A DNA stretch of 64,000 nt from Rosa chinensis. Taxonomy: Eukaryota > Streptophyta > Magnoliopsida > Rosales > Rosaceae. The stretch lies in contig NC_037089.1 in the NCBI RefSeq assembly GCF_002994745.2, positions 85,894,347 through 85,958,346 on the forward strand, given 5' to 3'. Below are positions 51,878 to 64,000 of this stretch, piece by piece (the first letter of the stretch is position 1; the number at the start of each line of letters is the position of its first letter). Under the pieces are notes generated by a model, which worked only from the letters and a program-made list of their open reading frames with translations, was not told where the DNA came from and made no database searches. The translations under genes and the position numbers were made by a program.

Positions 51878-52629
51878 TTATTCCTGCAGAATAATCCATA
51901 ACAAGATCATTGTTGGAATTTGTCAGTATTGGAATTTGGTGTGAAGTGTTTAGTAGTAGTGGGATAGGACAAAGTGCGTGAGATTACAAATTTAGGACTG
52001 TTTTAGGAGGAAGAGTTTGGAAAAAGGCGTTTAGTGGGACAATAACTTTGAAAAAGAGGACATGCATCACATATTCATTGAGCTTGATAACCGACTTAAA
52101 CCAGCGACCTTGTTTAGTGGTTCATTATCAACCACATAATTGTGAACCATATTCTAGATACATCTACATTTGGTTAATTACATGAACATTCTAGAACTAA
52201 CATGATCTTTGTAGATCATATTTTAGAGTAATCTAGCAGTTCTTAGACTTCTCTTGATTACTTGTATAGATTGATGTAGATTATTTTACATTGTTTCAAT
52301 GTGCGTTCATTAATTGTTTCACTTATCACTTTGTTAATCCAACCACAAATTAAACATCTCTACAAAAACATGAAAACAGAGAGAGAGCAAGAACCTGATG
52401 TCAGTGAGGAAGAGGACCCAGATATAGGTGGCAGAGATACCAGAGAAGCAGAAAGCTGAGGGAGAAGAAGGAGATAAAGCAACATGCAGCCGGGAATTCT
52501 AGCTAGGTACTTCTTCGTTTAACACCTGCTCAGGGGTGAGACACGTGGTGGCCACCGGCCACGTGTCTATCGGCTTCGTTATTTGGTAGTAATGCCACCT
52601 TAGTTCTGGCCATAGGCTCCTCATTCTAG

Positions 52630-52755
52630 TGTCCTACGTTTGACACAAACGACGCTCTAGATTCAATTGTATGTGTCCAATACTAGCGCAAGTGTCCTAT
52701 GTTTGACACAAACGACGCTCTAGATTCAATTGTATGTGTCCAATACTAGCGCAAG
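52630..52755 (+). repeat. 63-bp tandem duplication specific to unit B
   Basis: Two copies (52630-52692, 52693-52755) start TGTCCTA-GTTTGACAC and end TACTAGCGCAAG. They differ at one base; unit A has one copy near 26757. Confidence 0.95.
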
Positions 52756-53045
52756 TTACAGTTCAGTTTCATAAGAACAATAAAGTGGGATGTTTGTTAA
52801 CACTATCTTGCTACATTCCTTTTACCTATAGGCTATAGGAAAGTGGTAACTAGACGACTAGACAATAAGTAATAACCTAATAAGCATCCATCCATTTACC
52901 CTACATGAAGTTTATAACCTGAAACAGCATCAGGCTGCACATAACAACCATGGAAAAATTCAACCTGCTGTCAGAAATCAAGGCTGGGATTCATGACTGT
53001 GATAAGTGGCAGATATCCTCGCATTTTCGGGTTATTCAGGAGACA

Positions 53046-56000
53046 TCAGAGAAAGGAAAACACACTCTCAAACCCAAGAAATGTTTCTACTTCTCTGGAT
53101 TTTCCAGCTGCTGTCAACGAGCAGTGCCTTGGTGGTACAATTGGAGAGTGTTGATGTTTCTTCCTAGTATTCTCCATAGTGCTTGCTGGATCTGCAGGTC
53201 GCTTCGGATTCTTGAACATGGAGATATCGAAAGATGGCATGTTACTTGATGAGAGATTGGCTCCATTGCTTAAACCTCCGGGAGAAGCATTCAATATTCC
53301 ATGAGGGTTGCAGGAGCTTCCGGAGAGCAACCTCCCATCACATTCAGTATCTCTGATAACCTCATTTGGTTTTCTTCCTTTCAGCACGGCAGTAATATCC
53401 ATGCTAAACTCTGGTTCAGTCTTATATAGGCGTTGTTTTGTCTGGATTAAAGACTCAGCCTCCTCCACATTTGGTTTATTGATCACCGGAAAATTCTTAG
53501 CTTTTGTGCGTATGTGCTCGAATATTGTTTCTCCTGTTAGAGGTTTGACATCAGGGTCAGTATGAGGCCCAGCTTCAGTTGGAAAGAAAATAACGAGTAA
53601 CTACTCCACATAACTAAGAACCAAAGAGTGACTTATATAACATGTGTGTGTGTGTGTGTGTTTGACAGTAAAAAGATTTCACCTCTGCCATCCATGACGT
53701 TCAGGGCAGCTGAGCTTCTGGGATTTGGATGATTTTTGATACTAGAAAGATGTTGTTCTGCTTCTTTAAGTTCTGAAGATGGATTGACCACAGTTCGTCT
53801 TTGAACTTTATTCCATTCTAATTCTTCCAGAACCTCTACTCCACTTTCCGGTCCAAGCTTCTTCTCACGAGCACGTTTCCTTGCTAATTCCAAGGGCTCT
53901 GATGATGGAGGAAGCACACTATTTGAGGACACCAAGACAGGGAAGTTCTTTGCCTTTTCACGTATGTGGTCAAATACTGTTTGTTGTGTCACAACTTTGT
54001 CATCAGTTTGAAATTTGGCAGCAATCTCATCTTCATGAACTTTGTTGGCAACCTCATCTTCAAAAAATTGAGGTACAAGTTTTTACAGACATCGGATTGC
54101 AAAAAAAAAAAAAAAAGTGATAACATTATAGTATTATCGATACTCAATTAAGCTATACCTTCTTCAGAGTCTTCATCTAGAAGCTTGAAACTGGGCCTGA
54201 TATAAAAGACCCATATAATCAAGTAAGAGAAATCAGTTATTCAGATTTCAGACCAAGAAAGAACAACCTTAGTAAGCAGAAATGAAAATGGAATATCAGT
54301 GAAAGAGATACCCACATGGGACCATCTACCCTTTTGGATTTCGTCGAGTTTGGAAGCACTTCACTTGGGCCTTCATAAATATCATCTTCTATGATACATA
54401 CTTCCTCAGGTAGAGGAAGAGAGGGTGCTTTTTTTCCTCGTTTGTTATTTGCACTTAAATTGCTTTTCTTCATTAAGATAAGCTCCTGGTTTAGATCAAT
54501 ACCAACTGCATGGATAAAGTGACAAATTATATATTATAAGTTTATACCTCACGATTACACCAGTCAATAGTAACTTGTAAAGTGAAACTAGAAATATCAG
54601 GGCAGGGACTTTACTGTATTCTTCAAATATAAGATCAGCCTTAACAGTCAGCTTTCCTTGTTGGGGATTTGACAGGAGAACTGTTGCGCTATAGGGGCTG
54701 AAATGGAGACAATCCAAGTCAGACTAAACAAGGTAATAATCATGCAACCTGAGCTCTATCTTCTAATCTCATTACAGGTTATGATTAAATTTAAATTTTT
54801 GTATTAGCTTAATTTTACACTATTAAAATCATTATAATAGCTACCACTTGTAGCAAAGTCTTTTCCAGGACATAAAATACTTAACAGGGCATAATTTTTT
54901 TTAGTCACAATGCCTGAAACTCTGGATGTGCTTAACAAACAGATATATCTGACATGCTACATGTTCTCAAACAGAAGAAAAAAATTAAGATTGTGAGCCT
55001 ACGCACCTCGAGAATTCATCAACTCTGCAGCCACAAATTATAGAGAGGAAACAGGATGATTACCAAACCACCTCAGGCCAAAAGGAAAGGGCTGAATATT
55101 AGATATATGAAACATCTAGTTGATAGAACCCCTTGGGATTGTAAAAAACCAACAACTAAAAGTAAGCTTCTAAATTGTCCCCACCTTATTTTCTCATGAA
55201 AGAGAACCAGGTTATCTTCTTCTGAACCTACAATCTGTAACAGAAAAAATATTAGGGCCAGATTGTATAACAATGAAATTATATTGTATCATGAAAATTT
55301 GAAGAAATTACGTGGAGCTGTTACAGAGTATATACCATATCAGCATAATGTCGTTTTGTTGATTGGAGTGTCTGTGATAGCCTAGTCAGTGTCACCGCTA
55401 GCTTCAGTTTCCCTTGCCCCCGGCATTCAGTTTCCTCAACTTTCAACTCAACATTTGGAGGTAGAGACAGTAGAGACTCTTTTATGTGGTTCCCATATGG
55501 GTATTTTCGACCAGTGACTATCTCAATTCTCCTAGGATCAGCCTCAGCTAGTGTCTCAAATGATTTAACTCCCATCGAATGTAGTGCCTGAAAGGAGCAT
55601 AAAGATAAAAAGAAAATAAGGGTAGCAAAGAGTCAGTATTTGAGTGACCTAAGAATATCAAAAAGCATGTTTTTTCCGAAGCATATAAAGAAGTGGAAGA
55701 CACCTTCGCAGTCACCATTCCAATCCCTGGTAATTGTTTCAGCAAGTATGGACTGTCATCCCAGAGTTTCTGATACATAGACTTTGCCAAAAGCATCGAG
55801 TTCAAGGCTCCTTTGTAATTCTTTTGGTAAATAAAAAATTCTTTCATGCATCTGGCAATTCTACAGCCATTTGAGCATATGGAGTTCATATCCTAAGGCA
55901 CAAACACCCATTTGATTTTAGCTCTGAATATAATCAAATACCAGAGTTATCAAGATAATGATGGAATGTAGTAGAGACTGAGAAACGAAACCTGGGTAAG

Positions 56001-59000
56001 GGATAAATCATGAACCGATGGATCACCAGTCAAGCAGTCATTAGCCAAAAGAAATATCTTTTCTTCTCTGGTTTGAATACGCTTTTTTCGCTTCCCTTTA
56101 TCACCAAGAATGTGAAAGCGAAGTCGACCATCTTTATCAGTGTTTATGTCATTTAGAAGCTTTTTCTCATTGCGCCTGAGCTGTATCCCTTCATATTCCA
56201 GTAGATAGATGTTATATAATTCCTGCATTAGTATTGTCAAAGAAATGTGAATAGCAGCAAGTAGTTAAATATGCATTACATGAAATTTCCTCAGCACGGC
56301 ATATCACATGAAGCGCATCTTCCAAGCTGCAGTTTGCATGTGTCTGAATAATGTATTTCATTGTGTCAAATTTCAAGTAGTACTTCGTCATCAGCCTCCC
56401 AGGTTCTAAAGAGGGAAAAAAAAGGAGGAGGAGGTTAGAAATTAATATATTTTGGTCTTTTCTGAAAGGTACTGCTTTATGGGTTAACGTTATTAATACC
56501 TAGTGGTTTCAACAGAAAACCATCTTCATCAGTCCATATCATCTGATGCTGCGACAACTCATTAACTTTCTGTACACAGACCTCTGATAGAAAATAAAAT
56601 TGATAAGGAGAGAAACGAGGCCAAATTAAGGGGGATGGGAGGGGAGAGGGGAGGGGGAGAGGGAGAGAGAGAGAGAGAGAGAGAGTTGTACAAGTAAACA
56701 GTCACACTACCTAGCATATGCTTTTCTATACGATCATTGGAAATCACTTTTCTAACTGCATAGTGTCCGGGATTCTGATTGTACGTTAAACATGTAGAAA
56801 TTAGTTAGATGGGAAAGTTGAAAGAATATATGAAATCTATCCATTTTAAAGAAGTGTAAGAAGCATACCTTCTTCATTCTCACATACAAGAAAGAGCACT
56901 TCATCCATTCAATTGCCCTTGTAATGTCAGAGACAGTCAGTTGAACTATCTCTGCAGTTAAATGCTCCGTCAAACATGAAAGCAATCTAATGACAGAAGA
57001 CAATACAAGCTCATTAGAAGACATTTCCAATAGTTTGGCAATATAAGCTTCAAAGACCACCAAAGTTGTTCTGGAATTTAAAGTTATAACACGTACTGTG
57101 ATTCCACCATCTCACATCCATTCAAGAGATTCTCATACAAGTGAACCTGATATCCAATAAGAACAGGATTAACGAATTCGAAGACAAAAGTTTCTGTTAA
57201 CAGACAGGACTAGTTCAATCCCAAGAAATATGAAGACAACGACTGAACAGAAATAGTTGGAAAGCAAAAACCAACACACACAGGAGTAAAGACTGAGGAA
57301 GAGAAGTAATAAACTACCGTATCTCTTCTTGTCATGATTATAACCATTCCTGTATCATCAAAAGGTGGGCGACCTGCCCTCCCACACATCTGCATGGTGA
57401 TACAACTCACAAAATATTAAATTGCAATTTGCTAAATTACCTAAAAGTGCTGACATGCATATAGACACCAGAAGAATTTTTCTTGTTTGACCTGGCACAT
57501 TTGTTTCAAATAGAGCCTTGATGTACAGACAAGATATATACTGGACAGAAGTATTACAAAAATATAAAGGCTCTGTTAACTAATGTCCCAAATTTATCTA
57601 CTTGAATTGTCCTCCTTAGAAAGGGTGTGATAGACAAACCTGTAGCAGTGTAGATCGGTCAATTTCCATGTAGACTCCTTTTTCTTTGTTGCTGCACAAA
57701 ATGCACATGTTAATGAATAAACACACCAGAAACTTTCATCATACTGATTTTGAAGAAATCGAAGTTCAACATACAAGTGCTGTGTTGATTTTATGACTAC
57801 TGTATGTGCTGGTAGGTTGATTCCATGAGCAAGAGTATTTGTTGTGCACAGAATTTGAACATCACCCTTAAGAAAAAGACTTTCAATGAGATTGCGATCC
57901 TTGAGGCAAAGGCCACCGTTGTGATAACCAACTGCAAGCAGGCAATTTATTTGATAACATGTCAATGTGGGGAGGTGCAGTAAGTTATAGTTAATGTAAT
58001 GTGAACAACAAAACAAAGTAGTTCCATACCACCATAAATCATATAAGATTGCATTTGTTTGTCACTGCATGACAATGAAGCTTCCCTTAGCCTCTCTTGC
58101 TGTTCTCTGCTTTTAATGAATGGATTTGAATGACCAAAGGCCATGACTGTCTGAGAAAGTATCTGTGCTGCTTCTTGTGCACCTTTTCTAGTTGAGCAAA
58201 AAATTAGAGCGGACTTCCCTCTTGAATATTGCATAAGGATATCTGTGCACCAGTTATAAGTGTATAAGTTATTCATGAACTTTAATTAGCGATGAATTCA
58301 ATCTTGAAAGCATCTATATCCAAGAGGGGGGTGGGGAATCATCTATGAAAAGGCCAGCATCATGTTCATTGCTTACCGAAAATATAGTTTTGAAGGCGCT
58401 GGAAAAAGGATCAAACATAAACCATCAGAAAAGTGAATAGTGGTATAGTTTGTAATATATAGTTTCTTAACTTTAGAAATTACCTTTTCAAATAGAAAAT
58501 CATTTTTTGCTGGGGCGTAGCCTGCAAATTAAGCGGTTTTGAATATGCATTAATAAATGAGAACCAAATATAAGTAAAGACAACCATGCATCAGTAAATT
58601 TGTAATATCAGACGTGCATCAGTGATCAAACCACAGAAGTGATTACTAACAAACAGTTGTCATCCTCCTATAAAGGACATATTGGAGAGCTTTTCTTCTT
58701 ATTAAAAAAATTAAAAAACTAAAAATACAATAAATGAAAAACTGAATATGTCTCGGTGTTCATGGGAATGTTTATTTATTTTATTTTTTTACAACATGCC
58801 TCAAAAAAAAAAATCAACTAAAAGAATCTTTAAAAAGTGATAACCGAAATGAAAAATAATATCTTGTTCAAAAATGTAATGAAAAAGAATATTGTGTTCC
58901 TTTGGTGAAATGTATGTCATAAATACCTCCTCATAAGAAGGTTTAGGTACCAAAAGTGAGTAAAAAAGTTACCAAAAATACTTGGCAAAATAAAAACAGA

Positions 59001-59166
59001 GTGCATCTCATCTGATGAGTTCTGATAAGAAAGATAGGAAAGCAGGTTACCAAAAATACTTGGCAAAATAAAAACAGAGTGCATCTCATCTAATGAGTTC
59101 TGATAAGAAAGAGTAGGAAAGCGGGGCACTTGATTGTCATTATCATTATCATTATCATTATCGTTA

Positions 59167-59223
<57 letters not shown>

Positions 59224-61397
59224 TTTATTTTATTTTATTTTTTCAAAAATGGGGAGTCCTTGATATGATAAATATATTGTGAATGGTGAATTCAAATCAT
59301 GTTTGCATACCAAAAACTTTTGTAGTCAGCTTTACAGGCCTCATTTCTTCTCCAAACCTGTATGCAGAGCAGAAAGATTAAAACAGAAGAACTGGATACT
59401 TGCATAGTTCTATTAATGAACAGTATTTCTTAATCAATATCAAATGAATGTTGAAGTACCTTTTAATCCCTTGGACAGGCACCTTGAGCCACTCCGCTAC
59501 AGTGGTTTGCATGCATTGTTGTTAAATTATATATACCATTTGTACTCTTTTAAAGAAAGTCAATACAATAAAATCTAATCCTACTGAGTATTTTAACAAA
59601 CAAATATCTCACCAAGGTCTTCAATATTTGGAATGGTGGCAGACACAGCTAGAAAACGAACATGAGCCAGAGCGCTTGACTTCATTTCAGGGTTGTAAGC
59701 AAGCATTTTTATTCTGCTAACTATGGCTTCCAAAACTGCTCCACGAGGATCATTCAACAGATGAACTTCATCAATAAGTAGAAGTGCAATATCGCTGAAA
59801 AAGCCCAATCCACCATCCTTTACGCGATACCGCGTTACAGCATCAAATTTCTATTTAAAGACAATAATTGATTAGTCATGCTCCTATGATATCATCTAGA
59901 ACAAAGCCAATTGCGAAAGAATGGAAGAACTGAATATGAATCCTATTTTTTAAAGGAATAAGAAGAAACATATAATGTATGAGCATATGAAAGCTGATAG
60001 AATCCAGGATCAATCACTGCAAGTGGGATTCAGCTCAGGCGGTTATAAAGGAGAGAATGCTGGTTAACATGGGTTTAAAAAATGCCAAAACCTGAAAAAT
60101 ATTGTGCACTTGACAGCGCAACATAAGGAAGCTTCATCAATTTTGTTAATTTATGATTATGGTGCTGTTTGAGAAGATAGTGACTTCTTTAAAATGAGTG
60201 GGTAAAGTATTTCAATCTATACTTTAATTCGTAAGTGTGTCCATCTGTATAACCTTACACCTTTATACTTACCTCAGGAGTGGTTAAAATAATGTCTGCT
60301 TCCTGTAAACTCCTGGTGTTGTAAGATTCATTATCTCCGGTGAGCTCCAAGCAAACTATGCCCCGAGATCCAAACTTCTGGGTCCAATCACGAACCTTCT
60401 CCTGAACTAAAGCCTTTGATGGGGCAATATAGATCTTCATGCCACATAAAAAGAATGTAGAGAGAAGGAATAAGTGGTTGAAATTTAGATTATACATAAA
60501 CTTCTAGCCGAATCTACTACACATGTGCAACAGTTAAGAGCAAAGGTTTCATACAAAAAGGATAAAAATAACAAAGAAAAATTAGCTGTGATCAAGCATT
60601 CAAGCCTACATCAGAATGATACATATCATGTAATGAGGTAGTGGGGAGAATAAATAAATCATTGGAGAAAATTTGAAAGAACATCATTGAAGGTGTCTGT
60701 AGTTCCTTTAGAATCCTGAATACTTAAAACTAAGGTTCCCACAAATTTATTCTAGAACTATCAAAATGTTTATGACCTTACTTTTGGATTGAGGACATCA
60801 GACGCTTACTGTTTTGAGAGTTCCATTTGTAGGTGTAAACCTCCCATCCTCAGAGATGAATCTTGAAAGAAGCCTCAAAATGCAAAGCTCAAAAATGACT
60901 GTTTTACCACTTCCAGTTGGCGCTGACACAACCATGTTCACATCTGAGTGGAAACATGCAGGAAAGCATTCACTCTGCAAAGAGTTGAAATACCTGCATA
61001 CAAAGGAATACATTTCAACTACACAAACTACTCCACCTTGTGGATAGCACAAAAATAACAACACCAAGCAGATAATGAAAGAACCGTTTGTGAGATCACA
61101 TAGATTCTATCATCTCGAAATCACAGTTCAACTTCTTTGTTAGAATATGCAGCTTCAAAAAAAAAAAAATCTATATGCAGCAATTGCATAAATGTAAATG
61201 GAATTATGTAATACAAGTTACAGCAATATGCACACTTGTATCAAGAACAACAAACGATGCCAATATTCATGCTTTAACAACAGCCACACTACAAAATCCC
61301 TCTAGAACTTGAGTAGGTCAGGTGACTACCTAAAATTAAAACATGCTCGAAAAGGAGCCGGCAAGTCTGCCATGGACTTAAGTGTATACGAATCCAT
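53046..61397 (-). CDS. MER3: ATP-dependent DNA helicase MER3/HFM1 (meiotic)
   Basis: This Ski2-like helicase (Arabidopsis ROCK-N-ROLLERS) promotes class I crossovers in meiosis. Coding exons: 61397-61330, 60993-60810, 60434-60273, 59850-59613, 59496-59460, 59357-59311, 58521-58484, 58398-58377, 58242-58030, 57931-57775, 57691-57640, 57389-57318, 57146-57097, 56986-56869, 56774-56711, 56583-56500, 56405-56280, 56188-55992, 55892-55704, 55587-55336, 55234-55185, 54697-54615, 54505-54316, 54196-54159, 54057-53683, 53572-53046. All join in phase to 1210 residues. Motifs: Walker A APTGSGKT (47-54), DEVH (165-168), VSATIPN, FCSTRKGAQEAA, TNTLAHGINLPAH, QMCGRAGRPPF (from 406), a Sec63-like region and a helix-hairpin-helix LPGIGMVTAK (697-706). 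The last five exons are duplicated at 27327-31625. A few weak donors (GTGGGT, GTGGGG) deserve transcript support. Confidence 0.95.
58971..59126. repeat. 78-bp tandem duplication in MER3 intron 6
   Basis: Two near-identical units begin ACCAAAAATACTTGG (58971 and 59049). They lie between coding exons 6 and 7. Confidence 0.93.
59137..59222. repeat. (TCATTA)n/(TTA)n microsatellite
   Basis: A compound TCATTA then TTA repeat in the same MER3 intron. Confidence 0.95.
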
Positions 61398-62190
61398 GCT
61401 TGAACCCGTTTCCTGCCAGAAACAACAAAATTATGTTATAATTTGTTTACAATCCACAGAACCAGTGGAGTTGTATGAAATTTCATGCTATAATTCACAG
61501 AAATGAAACACAATCAGTACACATGTCAAGAGCCAAATGTTGCTTAACAATCAGTGAAATCCAAAACTGTCCACAAGCAAAAAAATGATATCACTCTTCT
61601 GCATATCCTCTACTTGTTCTTTGTCAACCAAATTAGAAATTGCCAAGCTATTGGTGAGGAGAGAATCACAAGAAGTTACTTGTAAGAACACATATCAGTG
61701 AGTTACAGAACCAAATCTATATACCAAAGCACACAAAACTGCTCATTCTCTTCAAATCCGTCCTCAAATCTTTGAAAATCGAAGTAAACTACTAAGAGAA
61801 TCGCAAGATCTCAAAACCTGAACCTCGAATTTCTCCATCTCAGTTGAAAACTCTACCAACTACTCGAGAATTCTTTCAAAATACGTAAGTTTTGAGTATT
61901 CAAAGCTCGCGAAACAACAAATTATTGATTCGAAGCGAACAATATCGATATGCATTGACGAAATCTCAATGAAAATACTGATCCAGACCTAGCCGTAGGT
62001 ACCTGGATTGAAGATGAAATTCCGGTACCGGTCTTCGATCTGAAAACCGATCGGGTTAGTCTAAGCGCGTGCGCGTGAAGAGTGAAAGAAGGATACAGAG
62101 GTCGATTATGGTGAAGAGGTCGGGGCCGCAGTAGAGAGGTCTGGACTGTGCGAAGTGAAGGAAGACGATGAGGACTGAAATGAAATGAAA
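61398..62190 (-). promoter_or_regulatory. MER3 5' UTR with leader intron
   Basis: On the minus strand a CAG/GTACCT donor at 62004/62003 and a TTTCTGGCAG acceptor at 61413 define an intron of about 591 bp, ending 15 bases before the start codon. The first non-coding exon would run from about 62180 to 62004. Confidence 0.6.
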
Positions 62191-62208
62191 TGAAATGAAA
62201 CGGATGGG

Positions 62209-62217
62209 TATTTATAG
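62209..62217 (-). promoter_or_regulatory. TATA box of MER3
   Basis: CTATAAATA on the minus strand, about 30 bp upstream of a plausible start in the (TTTCA)n stretch at 62177-62200. Confidence 0.6.
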
Positions 62218-63100
62218 TCCGGGTTTGGCCCTTTTGGCGGGGGAGGAGATGACCCGGAACGCACTTTGATGGCTAAACTGAATTTTTTCTTTCTTGTTTT
62301 TTCTCTAACAATAAAAGTTATTTTTTAGTTAAATTTAATTAAAATTGTTAAATATAATTATTGATTTAACAACGTTGCTCTAACTACGTATCAACATCAT
62401 TATGAAATTTAATGGCTGCTCCAGTACTTGGTACGCTCTAATGGCAGATTATTGTTTTTTCTTTACATGTAAATATATCAAAAAGATTAGGTTTTGTAAA
62501 TCATTTTTCCACAATTTGTATACAAATTTTTTTCTCAATTGTGTTTTTAATTAAACAAACAAATCCATGTCATTGAAATTTCATAATGATGTTGATGAGG
62601 TGGTGCCTACCACATCATTTGGTAATAAATTTTGGTATAAGAATTTAGGATCTCTAGCATTACTCTTGACACATCATATTAATATTATATAAGTTAAAAC
62701 AACATCTTTAATTGGATTGGATTTGATCAAATGAAGCTTATTTATTTTTTATGATCGGTTGTCCAAAATAAACCTGTCATTTTGAAATAGAGACAGTTTG
62801 AAGTCAAAACTGATCCAACCCAATCTGTGTTCAGCCCTACTCAAATGATATACTACAATATTAAATATAAGCCCAAACTCTAGTATATAATTGCTACAAT
62901 TCTTTTGAACCACATCATAGCTCTCAATCTCTCATTTTCTAACATTTAGTACTACCATATTAAGCTAGTATTGATGACTAAGCCATTAAATAAGTGAATC
63001 ACTTTGAATATATTCTAGATTTTGGTTCTTGAGGAAAAATCAACACTGCTACCACGATTTTTATGAGCATGTCTATATAATTTTTAGAAGGAGAAGGGAA
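62218..63100. other. AT-rich intergenic region
   Basis: I see no gene, tandem repeat or mobile element ends here. Confidence 0.6.
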
Positions 63101-63440
63101 GTGATCACTTCATCCTTATCCAATTGTGATCACTCTTCAATACGTGTTGTTTCTCCTAAGGAGTCTTTGACACAACGACTTCTTTATCTTTCACTTTTAA
63201 TTTTGTTTGTATTAGATAAGAATATTCTTCTATCTAAGTTGTAATCAATAGAATGAATATCATTCAATTCCAAACATTCTTCGGAGTATAACATCTTTGA
63301 CGTAAATGTTGGTAATGATGTTGCATTCTAAACATTTTTGACTTCACGTATTTCTATTATCACTCTTTTCTGGTGCTCTATTTTTTTTTTTTTTTTTTTG
63401 ATCAAATTTTATGGTGCTCTATTGGATCTAATGTAGCGTG
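63101..63440 (+). repeat. Direct repeat, first copy (possible LTR/TRIM)
   Basis: Begins GTGATCACTTCATCC and matches 63705-64000 over about 300 bp. It includes AGTTGTAATCAATAGAATGA and TTCTTCGGAGTATAACAT. It contains a T-run insertion near 63380-63400 that the second copy lacks. Confidence 0.85.
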
Positions 63441-63500
63441 GTAAATAGCCAACTCTCTAAGCAAATCATGTTGGATAACATAGAAATCATCTTGACCCTC

Positions 63501-63632
63501 TATCCTAATAATTAATAAACAAAATGATAATTTAACAGACTTATAAAAATCAAATATTGAATTTACAGATTCATCTTAATAATCAATAAACAAAATGATG
63601 ATTTAACAAAGTTACAAAAATCAAATATTGAA
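63501..63632. repeat. Short tandem repeat between the direct repeats
   Basis: Two imperfect units share AATAAACAAAATGAT-ATTTAAC and AAAATCAAATATTGAA. Confidence 0.75.
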
Positions 63633-63704
63633 GTTCAAATCCAACCTGGATGGTGGGATTCTTTGCCCACCAAATTTAATATTATTTCTAGCAGGAAAAG
63701 GGCG

Positions 63705-64000
63705 GTGATCACTTCATCCTTATCCAATTGTGATTACTCTTCAATACGTGCTGTTTCTCCTAAGGAGTCTTTGACACAATGACTTTTTTATCTTCTACTT
63801 TTACTTTTGTTTGTATTAGATAAGAACATTTTTCAATCTAAGTTGTAATCAATAGAATGAATATCATTTAGTTCCAAACATTCTTCGGAGTATAACATAT
63901 TTGACATAAATGTTGGTAATAATGTTGCATTCTAAACATCTTTAACTTCACGTATTTCTATTATCACTATTTTCTTGTGCTCTATCAAATCTAGTTTAGC
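63705..64000 (+). repeat. Direct repeat, second copy, cut by window end
   Basis: Starts GTGATCACTTCATCC, 604 bp after the first copy. If the pair is LTRs, the internal part is only about 270 bp, as in TRIM elements. The end lies beyond the window. Confidence 0.8.

Overview
The window is plant nuclear DNA. It holds intron-rich genes with GT-AG junctions, a mitochondrial PNPase, receptor-like kinases with DUF26 domains, a meiotic MER3/HFM1 helicase, and nested plant transposons (Ale-type copia, Ty3/gypsy, CACTA, Mutator-like elements, MITEs, an L1-type LINE). The retroelements and protein sequences look like a rosid, and a Rosaceae member is my best guess, but the sequence alone does not prove it. 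I see no bacterial, organellar or viral genome, no CRISPR array and no RNA gene.

Layout. 1-3120: a decayed copy of PNPase exon 1, followed by a 2.76-kb Mutator-like element carrying a MITE inside a MITE. 3489-11213 (+): complete 16-exon mitochondrial polyribonucleotide nucleotidyltransferase (PNP2 type). 11976-14519 (+): broken cysteine-rich receptor kinase (CRK). 15680-18512 (+): complete 6-exon CRK3-like kinase. 20762-20959 (-): cytochrome c oxidase subunit 5C. 21272-26276: young copia element lacking gag. 27101-31546: decayed 3' end of a MER3 gene, interrupted by two solo-LTR-like insertions and a Pack-MULE. 32160-33652 (-): jacalin-related lectin gene. 33793-44800: broken gypsy element carrying a 6.1-kb CACTA element with a captured cytochrome P450 fragment. 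44801-54848: second copy of the CRK-COX5C-MER3 segment, invaded by a LINE. 53046-61397 (-): complete 26-coding-exon MER3/HFM1 helicase gene. 62218-64000: no gene, repeats only.

The main structural event is a direct segmental duplication. Unit A (13420-31759) and unit B (44801-54848) are collinear and very similar, separated by 13 kb holding the lectin gene and the gypsy/CACTA block. The copies have decayed reciprocally. Unit A keeps the intact CRK3-like kinase and COX5C but only a dead, truncated MER3 tail. Unit B keeps the functional MER3 3' end but has a broken CRK and a truncated COX5C. Each unit also acts as the empty-site control for insertions in the other: the copia, both solo LTRs and the Pack-MULE are only in A, and the LINE is only in B. 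Their target-site duplications can therefore be read directly.

The genes do not form a pathway. They cover mitochondrial RNA processing (PNP2), mitochondrial respiration (COX5C), surface signalling (CRKs), carbohydrate binding (lectin) and meiotic crossover formation (MER3).
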